From Candidatus Melainabacteria bacterium (GTDB lineage Bacteria; Cyanobacteriota; Vampirovibrionia; 2-02-FULL-35-15), in contig JAHFBG010000001.1 of NCBI GenBank assembly GCA_023250155.1, positions 249,131 through 313,130 of the forward strand: DNA of 64,000 nt. The letters run 5' to 3'. Below are positions 35,433 through 43,796 of this stretch, piece after piece. Both the position numbers and the translations under genes were made by a program. Below the pieces are notes generated by a model. It worked only from the letters and a program-made list of their open reading frames with translations. It was not told where the DNA came from and made no database searches. Within the stretch, counting starts at the first letter, position 1; the number at the start of each line of letters is the position of its first letter.

Positions 35433-37967
35433 ATGGAACCAAAATCTATTTTACAAGCCACATTATTACCAAAACCAGCCATTGCAACATCTTCAACAGA
35501 AGAAATTAACCAATCATCATCTAATACAGAGAATACAACACCAGGGGAATCATCAATAAATGTCTTAATGCAAGGAGTATTACCTAAAGCCAAACTACTT
35601 GCAGCACAAAAGCCAAATGCTCTTAGTGCAATAAGTTTAATTAATGATCTTACTTCATCAAATACTATACCCTTATTAAAAAGGGCAGCTTTAGATTATA
35701 TAAATAGTTTTCAATACAAACCAATTGAAAAAATTGAAGGAAATAATGTTACTTATAAAAGCCCTGTAAAATTTACCCTTGATGAAGGTACTTTAGACAA
35801 GGTTACAAATCTTGTAGTTGAAGCTCTTCTTAATTCTAAAATAACACCTCAAGTACTTGAAAGAGTGCTTTTTAAGCCACAGGTTTTAGCAAAATTAGCT
35901 GTCGTTTATGAACATGGATTTATGCTTGGTGCAAATAAAGATGAAGAGAAAGAACAATTAGTAAAAAAACTAATTAATCAGTATGCTACTGATGATGCAG
36001 CTATGCGCTTTATTCAATCTGAAATGCCATATGTACCATCTAGCGATGGCAAACAAATAAATGTATACAACCTTGTAATGAGCAATCCAGAACTATATTC
36101 AAAAATAGAAATTGCTCATAGATGGGTCTGCAGAAAACTTGATATTGATCCAAATGATACAGAAAAACAAAAAATATCTAAAACTCCAATAACAAATGAA
36201 ATCACAAAACTACTTACAAGCTCAAATCCTGATAGAGCATTAAACTTAATGCTTGCCAACTTAAGACAAAATGCTCCAATACCACTTGATAAATCTATAA
36301 ACATAGGTGAGTCATTGTTTTTTAAACCTTTAATTGATGATAAAACCCTTGCACCAAGCCAGTTCTTACTAGATGCCTTTGAAAGAGGGATTAAAAACGT
36401 AGAGTTTGGCGCTGACTTGCTTCCTTTCGATCCGACTAAACGATTAGCTGGTGAATATACAGAAGAAGAGATAGGAAGAATACGAGAACTTGGAAAAACT
36501 CTTGGACTAACCCTTACCGTTCATTCTCCAATTGTAGGTCCACTTCACCCAAAGACAAACTTTACAGCTGTTTTAGAAGATGCCAGCGATAATGTTCAAC
36601 TTATGAAAGATACAGTTGACTTTGCGTCCTGGATTGGAGCAAAGACAGTAGTAGTACATATCTCAGATAGAAATAGTGACGATGCTATTAAAAACTATGC
36701 AGACATTGCCTGTCATGCTGTTGGAAAATATGCATCCGATGGAAAGCCTCTAAGAATAGGTTTTGAAAACTATATGAATAAAGCCCTTCCAGGTGGTGTA
36801 AAACCATTTCCTACCATGGAAGAACATTTTGAACCATTTGCAAAAATTGTAAAACAAATAGTTAAAAACTCCATTGATACGGGACTCAATCCTACAGAGG
36901 CATTAAAGCATTGTGCATTGTTGCTTGACTCAGCACATTTTAATTTGGTTACAAATATGCAAGATCCACTATCAGCTGTAGAAGCTCTTCCTAAGCTTGT
37001 TTCTAAGCTTGGTAGTGAACTAGTAGATGACAAAGACCTTGCACCCAAGTTAAAAGAAACAAATTTTGATCTTAATAAGTTTGCAAATAGTATAATTTGT
37101 GAGCTTCACTTAAATCAAAATATTGGTCCAATTGGGTTTACCGTTCCAAATAAAGACTACAATGCAGATATTCATAATCCTGTTGAAAGCATAGGGACTA
37201 TTGATAACATTGGCTTTGTATCTTTAGTTCAGGATAGTGGACTTGGAGAAAATATTGTAATTCTTGCAGAGCAGAAGAAGCCATTAAGCCCTGCAGGACT
37301 ACAAATTTTATATAATGCTACAAAACAAACCCCTGGAATTGCTATTCCAAAAGGAGAAGAAAGAGTAAATTACTTTAAACAGTCAGGAGAAGAGTTGATT
37401 CAGGAATATAAAATAAATAATCCAGAAAGATATGAAAAAATAAAATCTCTTCTTGAAACAGAAACTGGTAAAGTTCATTCCTACTATGCATATATTGCAG
37501 GACGGTTAGGACTTGATCATTTACTTGAGCATATACAAAAAAGAGCTTTTCATAATGTATTAGGTGCACAAGCTGATTTAGAGCAACTAGAAAATCTAGA
37601 TTCTCTCCCAGTCAATGATGTGAAACTAGAAAACTATGAAAATGGTGCTCTTATAATAAAGCGAGGAACGACACTAGAAGAAGCGAAGAAAGAAGGATCA
37701 AATAATTTTTATTTAGTAGCTAAAGGTAGTGTAATCGTTCAACTACAAGATGGAAAAAGTTTTGAATTAAAGACTGGAGCACCATTTGGAGAAGCTATGT
37801 TTCTTACAGGAGCACCACGTAGTGCAGATGTAGTTGCTGGTCAGAATGGTACAACTGTAGTACAAATATCAGAAGAGGATTTTTGGACTATGTACAATAT
37901 GCTTGTACCATTTCAAGAAAGACTTGATATTCACTCTGAGAAACGCTCGGGTGGAATTATAAAGTAG
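35433..37967 (+). CDS. Endonuclease IV-like TIM-barrel fused to a cyclic-nucleotide-binding domain
   Basis: An 844-residue three-part protein. Residues 1-310 are helical and unrecognised. Residues about 315-630 match the AP endonuclease 2/xylose isomerase-like TIM barrel, with candidate metal ligands His364 (TVHSP), His409 (VVVHIS), Glu445 (GFENY), Asp499/His502 (LLDSAHF), Glu557/His559 (CELHL), His581 and Glu613 (ILAEQ). Residues about 735-825 are a cNMP-binding fold with the phosphate-binding cassette PFGEAMFLTGAPRSADVVAG (784-803), including the Glu and Arg expected for cyclic nucleotide contact. Reaction unknown: nuclease, isomerase or sugar-phosphate enzyme are all possible. It has AAGGAG and a structured leader. 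Confidence 0.75.
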   Translation: MEPKSILQATLLPKPAIATSSTEEINQSSSNTENTTPGESSINVLMQGVLPKAKLLAAQKPNALSAISLINDLTSSNTIPLLKRAALDYINSFQYKPIEKIEGNNVTYKSPVKFTLDEGTLDKVTNLVVEALLNSKITPQVLERVLFKPQVLAKLAVVYEHGFMLGANKDEEKEQLVKKLINQYATDDAAMRFIQSEMPYVPSSDGKQINVYNLVMSNPELYSKIEIAHRWVCRKLDIDPNDTEKQKISKTPITNEITKLLTSSNPDRALNLMLANLRQNAPIPLDKSINIGESLFFKPLIDDKTLAPSQFLLDAFERGIKNVEFGADLLPFDPTKRLAGEYTEEEIGRIRELGKTLGLTLTVHSPIVGPLHPKTNFTAVLEDASDNVQLMKDTVDFASWIGAKTVVVHISDRNSDDAIKNYADIACHAVGKYASDGKPLRIGFENYMNKALPGGVKPFPTMEEHFEPFAKIVKQIVKNSIDTGLNPTEALKHCALLLDSAHFNLVTNMQDPLSAVEALPKLVSKLGSELVDDKDLAPKLKETNFDLNKFANSIICELHLNQNIGPIGFTVPNKDYNADIHNPVESIGTIDNIGFVSLVQDSGLGENIVILAEQKKPLSPAGLQILYNATKQTPGIAIPKGEERVNYFKQSGEELIQEYKINNPERYEKIKSLLETETGKVHSYYAYIAGRLGLDHLLEHIQKRAFHNVLGAQADLEQLENLDSLPVNDVKLENYENGALIIKRGTTLEEAKKEGSNNFYLVAKGSVIVQLQDGKSFELKTGAPFGEAMFLTGAPRSADVVAGQNGTTVVQISEEDFWTMYNMLVPFQERLDIHSEKRSGGIIK

Positions 37968-37969
37968 TT

Positions 37970-38446
37970 TTAAATCCCTAGTTTCTTAGCAATTTTTTTT
38001 AGTTCTGGTTTTTTTAAAGCTTGAAGAAGTTCAACTAACTGTTCGTTTTTGGCTTTTTCCTGAAGAATTTGATTTGAAAGTTGCTCAGCTAAACGCCTGA
38101 TTTCTTTATTTTCTTTTAAAAGTTCTTTGTAATCATTGCCTTGTTTTTCTAAGGACTCCTTGTCAGCCTTAATTTTATAGTGCTCGCTGTATAAATTTGA
38201 TAATTCCTGTTCTCTTTGACCTAATTGCCAGTTTGCTTTTTGAATTTGGGTTTCTAGTGAACTCATGTGTTGTTTTAACTCGTTGACGAGTTCATGTTCT
38301 TGTTTTAATGCAATTCTATCGTCTACAAGTACTTTTAAAATTGCATGGATTTGACTGGATATTGAATCAAGAGATTGATTCTCTGGTTCCCATAATTGTT
38401 CAAACCCTTCTAAGCTTGTATTCTCTTTTTTTAATGGAATGCTCAT
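37970..38446 (-). CDS. Coiled-coil hypothetical protein, 158 residues
   Basis: A 158-residue, highly charged protein. Residues about 20-145 form a near-continuous coiled coil (QEHELVNELKQHMSSLETQIQKANWQLGQREQELSNLYSEHYKIKADKESLEKQ...) and the C terminus is basic (ALKKPELKKIAKKLGI). No signal peptide or membrane part. It is convergent with the 844-residue gene at only 2 bp distance. It may be a structural or scaffold protein; low-complexity coiled coils give little on function. Confidence 0.62.
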   Translation of the reverse strand: MSIPLKKENTSLEGFEQLWEPENQSLDSISSQIHAILKVLVDDRIALKQEHELVNELKQHMSSLETQIQKANWQLGQREQELSNLYSEHYKIKADKESLEKQGNDYKELLKENKEIRRLAEQLSNQILQEKAKNEQLVELLQALKKPELKKIAKKLGI

Positions 38447-38539
38447 TTTTTATTTTTTATCCTTTTAGTCTTACTTTTCTTCTGACGATCTTATCTTGAT
38501 TTTGATTCTTAGTGAAGTCATCCATATGGTGTATTTCAA

Positions 38540-38821
38540 TTAGTCTAGATCATCCAAAGCAAAAGGGTTTATTTTTGGTTGTTCTTTTTTAGGTGGATTA
38601 GCTGCGGGTTGGCTAGTTTTTGGGGTAGCTGCTGGTTGTGCTTGAGCAGTTGTAGTTCCTGGTTTTGTAGGGGTTTGAAGATTTAATGCATTTGTATAGG
38701 CAAGAACTGTAGCAGAACAAAGCTTAAGCTGTTTTACATACCACATACAAAGTTCTTCCTGGCATAAAACAGGTACATCTTTGTTAATGCTTAATAAAGG
38801 ACAGTAAGGTGTTTCAGGCAT
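38540..38821 (-). CDS. Hypothetical protein with cysteines and Pro/Ala/Thr tail
   Basis: A 93-residue protein. The first 45 residues form a compact part with four cysteines (YCPLL, VLCQEELCMWY, KLCSA), perhaps a small zinc or disulfide domain. The rest is a disordered Pro/Thr/Gln/Ala linker ending in an acidic peptide (NPFALDDLD) that looks like a docking motif. TAAAAT lies 6 bp before the ATG. Read leftward, it comes directly after the AT-rich inverted repeat that follows argS. Confidence 0.5.
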   Translation of the reverse strand: MPETPYCPLLSINKDVPVLCQEELCMWYVKQLKLCSATVLAYTNALNLQTPTKPGTTTAQAQPAATPKTSQPAANPPKKEQPKINPFALDDLD

Positions 38822-38836
38822 AGGGTTATTTTATCA

Positions 38837-38914
38837 TTGAATTGAGAATTGAGAATTGAAAATTGACAATTAAAACTAATTCAATTATCAATTCTCAATT
38901 GTTAATTGTCAATT
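38837..38914. repeat. AT-rich inverted repeat of AATTG words between argS and the next gene
   Basis: The left arm is built of GAATTGAGAATTGA and AATTGACAATT words, and the right arm carries their inverse (TCAATTCTCAATTG, TTAATTGTCAATT). The arms pair imperfectly over about 33 bp with a loop of roughly 10. The argS stop codon is formed at its edge. Similar AGAATTG words flank the GC-rich insert at the end of miaB. It may be a miniature mobile repeat or act as a terminator hairpin. Confidence 0.6.
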
Positions 38915-40550
38915 ACATAGCCTCTGGCGCTGTTATACCTAATATTTTTAAGCCATTGGCTATTGTTATTTTAAGAGCTTCTACTAAAGCCAATCTTGAT
39001 TTTGTAAGAGCCATATCTTTTGAAATTACACGACAGACTGTATAAAATTGGTGAAAATCACTTGCTAAATCCTTTAAATAATTTGCAATTTTACTTGGTG
39101 ATTTACTATTTGCAGCTAAAATTACTTCTTCAGGAAAATCTAATATCTTTAAAATAAGAGACTTTGTTACTATATATTCTTCATCCTTTACTTTTAACAA
39201 ATCTAAGAATAGGTTTTCATTTTTTTCTAAGCTTATACTTCCATACTCTTGGATAAATTGTCTAAATATACTGCAACATCTTGCATGAGCATATTGTATG
39301 TAGTAAACAGGATTGTCTTTGTCTTGCTTTTTAGCAAGATCAATATCAAAAACCATTCTATTGTTTGAATGAGGTTCAGCTAAGAAATATCTAAATGCAT
39401 CAGAACCTACCTCACTTAAGACTTCTTCTACTGTAACTACTGCACCAGTACGTTTTGACATTTTAACTTCTTGTCCACCTTGTTTTAAACTAACTAGTTG
39501 TACAAAAATAATTTCTAACTTAGAATTATCATAACCAAGGGCTTTTAGGGCACCTTTTAAACTTACTTCTTGTCCATGATGATCAGCTCCCCAAATAGTA
39601 ATAAGCTTTTCATATCCACGGGAAAATTTATCAATATGATAGGCAATATCTGCAAGAAGATAAGTAGGACGCCCATCAGATCTAATAAGAACCCTATCTC
39701 TTACATCACCAAAATCTTTTGCTTTAAACCAAATAGCTCCTTCATGGTCATATGCAAATCCTTTATCTTGTAAGTCTTTTAAAACTTTCTTTGTTTCATT
39801 TTTTGTATGTAAAGTAGTTTCACTAAACCACTTATCAAAAGTCACATTAAATGAGGCTAATAAATTCTGTTGAGCTTTTAAAATCAAGTCTTTTACAGTT
39901 TGTCCAAGACTGTTTTCATTTAAGTCTTTAATGCCAGTATTAATTGCTTGTTTTACAAAGGGTTCTAGAAGTTCTTTTGGATAGAAATTTTCATTCCATT
40001 CAATATTTTCACCGTTGAGATTTTTATAAATCGCCCAAGCTGTTTGAGAAAGTTTTGAAATCTGCTCACCATAATCATTTATATAGAACTCATTTTGAAC
40101 ATCGTATCCCGCTGCTCTTAGTAAATTCCCAAGACAGCTTCCAATCGCTGCTTGTCGCCCGTGTCCTATGTGCAAATCACCAGTTGGATTTGCAGAAACA
40201 TACTCAAGAAGTATTCTTTCTTTAGATTTAGGTAGTGCAAAGCCAAAAACATCTTGTTGAAATACTTCTACTAATGACTCAACTAATGCATGGTCACTAA
40301 CTACTATATTTATAAATCCAGGTTTTGCTATTTCTATTTTAGAGATTAGTTTTAAGTCAATGGGCACTTTGCCTTTTATTTCATTTGCAATATCAAGAGG
40401 ATTTTTCTTTAATTCTTTTGCTAAGAGCATAGCAATATTTGTAGCTACGTCACCATGCTCTTTAACTTTTGTTCGTTCAATCGCTACATCAGATGCTGAA
40501 CCATTCAGCACTTTTTCAATTTCTAATTTTATTTTTTGCTTGTAAGACAT
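38913..40550 (-). CDS. argS: Arginyl-tRNA synthetase
   Basis: A 545-residue class I synthetase that charges tRNA-Arg. An N-terminal Add-1 domain (about 1-85) is followed by the HIGH motif in ANPTGDLHIGHGRQA (about 115-129), a Rossmann core with YINDYGEQ, and a KMSK-type loop VKMSKRTG (near 370) plus DALR anticodon domain (YAHARCCSIFRQF onward). Length is normal. The start lies 3 bp downstream of the DUF4127 stop, so the two are co-transcribed. Confidence 0.95.
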   Translation of the reverse strand: MSYKQKIKLEIEKVLNGSASDVAIERTKVKEHGDVATNIAMLLAKELKKNPLDIANEIKGKVPIDLKLISKIEIAKPGFINIVVSDHALVESLVEVFQQDVFGFALPKSKERILLEYVSANPTGDLHIGHGRQAAIGSCLGNLLRAAGYDVQNEFYINDYGEQISKLSQTAWAIYKNLNGENIEWNENFYPKELLEPFVKQAINTGIKDLNENSLGQTVKDLILKAQQNLLASFNVTFDKWFSETTLHTKNETKKVLKDLQDKGFAYDHEGAIWFKAKDFGDVRDRVLIRSDGRPTYLLADIAYHIDKFSRGYEKLITIWGADHHGQEVSLKGALKALGYDNSKLEIIFVQLVSLKQGGQEVKMSKRTGAVVTVEEVLSEVGSDAFRYFLAEPHSNNRMVFDIDLAKKQDKDNPVYYIQYAHARCCSIFRQFIQEYGSISLEKNENLFLDLLKVKDEEYIVTKSLILKILDFPEEVILAANSKSPSKIANYLKDLASDFHQFYTVCRVISKDMALTKSRLALVEALKITIANGLKILGITAPEAM

Positions 40551-40553
40551 TTA

Positions 40554-42095
40554 CTAACTTATATCAATCTCTACTTCAAATGATCTTTTCCATGGCAGAC
40601 TACACCTTACATTTATATCATGTAGATGTAAGAGCTTAGAAAAAGCTTGAATAAAAGTTTTTATTTTTTCATTTATTTCTTCCTCTGTAGTATTTGTGTG
40701 TCGTATTTGTGTTTGGTAGGCATAATCATCTAGAAATCTTGTAAGCAAGCACTTTTTAAACTCTCTTTCATTGAATCGATTTTCTTTTTCGCTAAGCCAT
40801 CTATTTATTCCTATTGATAATGCACAGCCTGTACTATTTGATGTAGTGTTCCAGGCTGAGTACCCATAGCAATTTTTCCAGTTGATGTTTGCATTTAACA
40901 ACTCTTCAATCAAAATTGGATCTGCGCCATTTGCATAAGCAAAATCAAGTAATATAAATGGTTTATTTGTTTTATCTAAAACATGAACAAGTTTCTTAGC
41001 ATTTCCTTTTGTGTCACTTGGAGTATTTTTAAAGATATGGTCTCCTTGAATTGAATCAGCACAATGTATACAAAGAATAAGATCTGATTTTTCAACATCT
41101 TTGATTTCTAGACCTAAAGTATCAACTTGATTTAAAATGCTTTTGTTTATTGTGTTTGACTCATATCGTGAGATTTCATCTTTTCCTATTTCACTATTAA
41201 AGTGTAGTGCTATTGAAGGGATAAATTTTGATTTATCTAAAACTGCTTTGGTAAGTAGAACTAATGGTATTTCATCAGTCCCTGAAATAACCTTAGTGAA
41301 ATGAGAAAATCTATGTTTATTGATTTGATCTTTTATATAGTCAGCTTCTATGACATTCATTCCATATTTGCCAGAGTCATCACATGAGAAAATTAAATAT
41401 TGAAAACAATCATTATGCAATGATTCAAGCCACATTACATTGATAGAAAAGTTCTTTTCCATATGAGATTTAAAATCTGTTAAAACCTCTATGGGTAAGG
41501 CTTTAGCACTTTGATACCATTTTTCAATCAATTCTTCATTTGACAAGGTTTCCTTTATACCTCTTCCTACTTTGTGCATTAATTCAGACCATTGAAATAT
41601 TTTTTCTCCATAGTCTTTCCAATAATCTTTCTCTTCTTCATTTGAATTGTAGTTTGGTATGCGCATTATGGAGGAAAAACCATATATTTTTGTAGGGACT
41701 GGTTCCGCCCACGAAGCGCTCGCCTCGCTCGACGCGAGTCGGAGCTGGGGCGAGGCTCGCTCGCACAACGAGCGGCGTGACCAGTCCCTACAAACGTCTG
41801 TGAGCAAGCCAACCCTTGATTTTAATTCATCTAAAGAAAAATCATGCTTTCTGCTTTGAACAAGTCCACCATAGACCCAGTTATCAAGTGCTATTACAAG
41901 TGAATCAACATTGGTTAGTTTATTTATCCATTCTTGAAGATAGGTCAAATTTGATCCTTGTTTTAAGTCTCCAAGATATTTTCTTTCAGGCAAAATGAGA
42001 TTAAGACCTGAGAAATCTGCTATTTGTTTTGGAAGAAGATAAGAGACTGGACGATTGTCTAGAGGCAGAAGTGCAATAAATTTTGAATCGGACAT
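40554..42095 (-). CDS. DUF4127 family protein carrying an in-frame repeat insertion
   Basis: A 513-residue protein of the DUF4127 family, of unknown function. Family features: LLPLDNRPVSYLLPKQIADFSGL (about 9-31), LDNWVYGGLVQSR (70-82), KIYGFSSIMRIPNYN (136-150) and the C-terminal AYANGADPILIEELL...YSAWNTTSNSTGCAL. Residues 102-135 (from CRDW to PVPT) are encoded exactly by a 102-bp GC-rich palindromic element. Removing it gives TDV-KIYGFSS, which matches how I recall the family reading across this point. The frame stays open through the element. It precedes argS by 3 bp. Confidence 0.8.
   Translation of the reverse strand: MSDSKFIALLPLDNRPVSYLLPKQIADFSGLNLILPERKYLGDLKQGSNLTYLQEWINKLTNVDSLVIALDNWVYGGLVQSRKHDFSLDELKSRVGLLTDVCRDWSRRSLCERASPQLRLASSEASASWAEPVPTKIYGFSSIMRIPNYNSNEEEKDYWKDYGEKIFQWSELMHKVGRGIKETLSNEELIEKWYQSAKALPIEVLTDFKSHMEKNFSINVMWLESLHNDCFQYLIFSCDDSGKYGMNVIEADYIKDQINKHRFSHFTKVISGTDEIPLVLLTKAVLDKSKFIPSIALHFNSEIGKDEISRYESNTINKSILNQVDTLGLEIKDVEKSDLILCIHCADSIQGDHIFKNTPSDTKGNAKKLVHVLDKTNKPFILLDFAYANGADPILIEELLNANINWKNCYGYSAWNTTSNSTGCALSIGINRWLSEKENRFNEREFKKCLLTRFLDDYAYQTQIRHTNTTEEEINEKIKTFIQAFSKLLHLHDINVRCSLPWKRSFEVEIDIS
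41691..41792. repeat. GC-rich palindromic element inserted in frame in the DUF4127 gene
   Basis: Perfect 13-bp terminal inverted repeats (TGTAGGGACTGGT at 41691-41703, ACCAGTCCCTACA at 41780-41792) enclose GC-rich words shared with 23378-23453 (CCGCCCACGAAG, GAGGCTCGCTCG, ACGAGCGGCG). Length is exactly 102 bp, 34 codons with no stop. It resembles in principle the Rickettsia palindromic elements that are translated within host proteins. Confidence 0.82.
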
Positions 42096-42125
42096 GTAGT
42101 TATTTTATAGCACTGAGTATAATTT

Positions 42126-42156
42126 GAGTATCTATATACTCACAATTGGGTATAAT
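42126..42156 (+). promoter_or_regulatory. Promoter and candidate operator of the toxin-antitoxin operon
   Basis: TATAAT at 42151-42156 is the -10 box. An inverted repeat GAGTAT-CTAT-ATACTC (42126-42141) covers the -35 position. The antitoxin ATG follows 20 bp after the -10 box with AAAAGG as binding site. Ribbon-helix-helix antitoxins usually bind such palindromes with their toxin to repress the operon. Confidence 0.55.
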
Positions 42157-42175
42157 ATTAATAAAAGGTACTATC

Positions 42176-42454
42176 ATGAAAGATCCAAATGAACTAAAAC
42201 GAATAAATTTAAATGTGCCTCTTTATCTTTTAAAAGAAATCGATGCCTTGGCCAAAAATGATAATAAGACTAGAACTGAGATATTTGTAAAGGGAGCCGA
42301 GAATGAGGTAGAGGAAAGAAAAAGGAAAAAGAAATTAAAAGAATTTTTATCTAGAAAAGAACCCGTATTTAACCCAAAGGACAATAAAGAAATGTTTGAA
42401 TTAGGTGGAACTGAGTGGGTTCGTAAATTAAGACAAGAAGATTGGGAAAGATAA
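42176..42454 (+). CDS. vapB: Ribbon-helix-helix antitoxin (VapB-like)
   Basis: A 92-residue antitoxin starting at ATG 42176 (AAAAGG upstream); an earlier TTG would lie inside the -10 box. The N terminus (LKRINLNVPLYLLKEIDALAKNDNKTRTEIFVKGAENEV) is a ribbon-helix-helix DNA-binding domain. The charged C-terminal half (KEFLSRKEPVFNPKDNKEMFELGGTEWVRKLRQEDWER) would wrap and block the toxin. The toxin gene starts 1 bp after its stop, the usual coupled layout. It should repress its own operon through the palindrome upstream. Confidence 0.82.
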   Translation: MKDPNELKRINLNVPLYLLKEIDALAKNDNKTRTEIFVKGAENEVEERKRKKKLKEFLSRKEPVFNPKDNKEMFELGGTEWVRKLRQEDWER

Positions 42455-42455
42455 A

Positions 42456-42839
42456 GTGCATCTTTTAGATACTAATTTTCTTGTTGACTATTTGTTTAAT
42501 AAACCAGAGTTTATTTCTAAATTCAAAGAACTTGCAGAAAAAGAATTATATATTTCTACAATTACTTCAGCTGAACTATTAAGTGGTGCAAAAGAACATC
42601 AAATTGTCTCGATAAATAGTTTTTTAGATTCTTTAGTTGTAATTCCTGTCACAGACTCACTTGCAAGAAAAGCAGGAGTTACAAGAGCTGAGCTAAGAAA
42701 AAAAGGCTTTAAAAAACCACTAGCTGATGTTCTTATAGGACAGACTGCTATAGAATATAGCTTGATCTTAATAACAGGAAATCCAAAAGATTTCCCACAG
42801 TTAAAAGAAAGAAAATTGCTATTAGCTTTTCCTGAATAG
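42456..42839 (+). CDS. vapC: PIN-domain ribonuclease toxin (VapC-like)
   Basis: A 127-residue PIN-domain protein starting at GTG 42456. The acidic active site is complete: Asp5 (LLDTNFLVD), Glu40 (TSAELLSGA), Asp91 (LADVLIG) and Asp112 (GNPKDF). VapC toxins cut tRNA or rRNA at specific sites and stop translation until bound by antitoxin. The target here cannot be inferred. The last bases run into the ftsY promoter (TATAAT 42841-42846). Confidence 0.87.
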   Translation: MHLLDTNFLVDYLFNKPEFISKFKELAEKELYISTITSAELLSGAKEHQIVSINSFLDSLVVIPVTDSLARKAGVTRAELRKKGFKKPLADVLIGQTAIEYSLILITGNPKDFPQLKERKLLLAFPE

Positions 42840-42853
42840 GTATAATAATACTT

Positions 42854-43786
42854 ATGCCAAACTGGTTAAAAGACGGTATATCCAAAATCAAGCAAGCACT
42901 TTTTAAAACAAGTGAAAACATTCAACTATCCTCTGATTTAAAAGAAGATGTTCTTATAGAAATCAATGATGAGTTTTATGAAAACCTTCTTGAGAAACTA
43001 ATTAAAGCAGATGTAGGAATTGACTTGTCAGAAAAAATAGTTGAAGCTTTAAAAAAAAGAATCAACAAATCAATAGATCAACAAGTTAGTAAGATAATTC
43101 TTACTACTGAAATAAAAAATGCTATAAAGAGTTTACTTACAATAAACAATTCTATACTTACTCTGGATTCTGCTAAGTTAAATCTATGTTTAATCGTCGG
43201 GGTAAACGGTTCTGGAAAAACCACATCTATTGGCAAACTAGGAAAACGCTTTAAGGAAGAAGGCTTTAAAGTTTTAATTGTAGCAGGAGACACCTTTCGT
43301 GCAGCTGCTCAGGATCAGCTTTTTATATGGGCTAATAGGGCAGAGGTAGAAATATATGCACCGCCTGAGATTAAAAAACCAGATGCTGTGGTTTTTAGTG
43401 CATTAGAAAAAGCAAAAAAAGAAAATTACAATTTAATTTTAATTGATACTGCTGGTCGTCTTCATTCTCAGACTAATCTAATGGAAGAACTAAAAAAAAT
43501 TGATGGTGTTATTGAAAAAAATGCACAAGATCTACCAAAAGAAAAGCTTATAGTACTTGATGCCACTATCGGTCAGAATGCTATTACTCAAGCAGAGATA
43601 TTTTCAAAAGCTATAGGACTAACTGGAATAATTTTATCTAAGCTAGATAGTTCAGCTAAAGGTGGAGTAGTTTTAAATATCATGAACAAACTATCACTAC
43701 CAGTCAGATTCATAGGTACAGGGGAAACAATTGATGATATTGTAGACTTTAGCCTGGATGAGTATTTGGAAGGATTGATTAATTAG
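42854..43786 (+). CDS. ftsY: Signal recognition particle receptor FtsY
   Basis: A 310-residue SRP-type GTPase, the membrane-associated receptor for the signal recognition particle. The N domain (about 1-90) and G domain follow, with GVNGSGKTTSIGKLG (116-130), GDTFRAAAQDQL (near 146), DTAGRLHSQ (near 198) and LSKLDSSAKGG (near 263). The acidic A domain of E. coli FtsY is absent, as in many bacteria. TATAAT lies 7 bp before the ATG with no Shine-Dalgarno sequence. Confidence 0.93.
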   Translation: MPNWLKDGISKIKQALFKTSENIQLSSDLKEDVLIEINDEFYENLLEKLIKADVGIDLSEKIVEALKKRINKSIDQQVSKIILTTEIKNAIKSLLTINNSILTLDSAKLNLCLIVGVNGSGKTTSIGKLGKRFKEEGFKVLIVAGDTFRAAAQDQLFIWANRAEVEIYAPPEIKKPDAVVFSALEKAKKENYNLILIDTAGRLHSQTNLMEELKKIDGVIEKNAQDLPKEKLIVLDATIGQNAITQAEIFSKAIGLTGIILSKLDSSAKGGVVLNIMNKLSLPVRFIGTGETIDDIVDFSLDEYLEGLIN

Positions 43787-43796
43787 AACCTACTAT

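Noticed and set aside
37970..38446. Phage tail or SMC fragment
   Set aside because: Only generic coiled coil is visible; no Walker motifs and no phage genes nearby.
42146..42175. TTG start upstream of the antitoxin
   Set aside because: It would place the start codon inside the -10 promoter box; ATG 42176 with AAAAGG upstream fits better.
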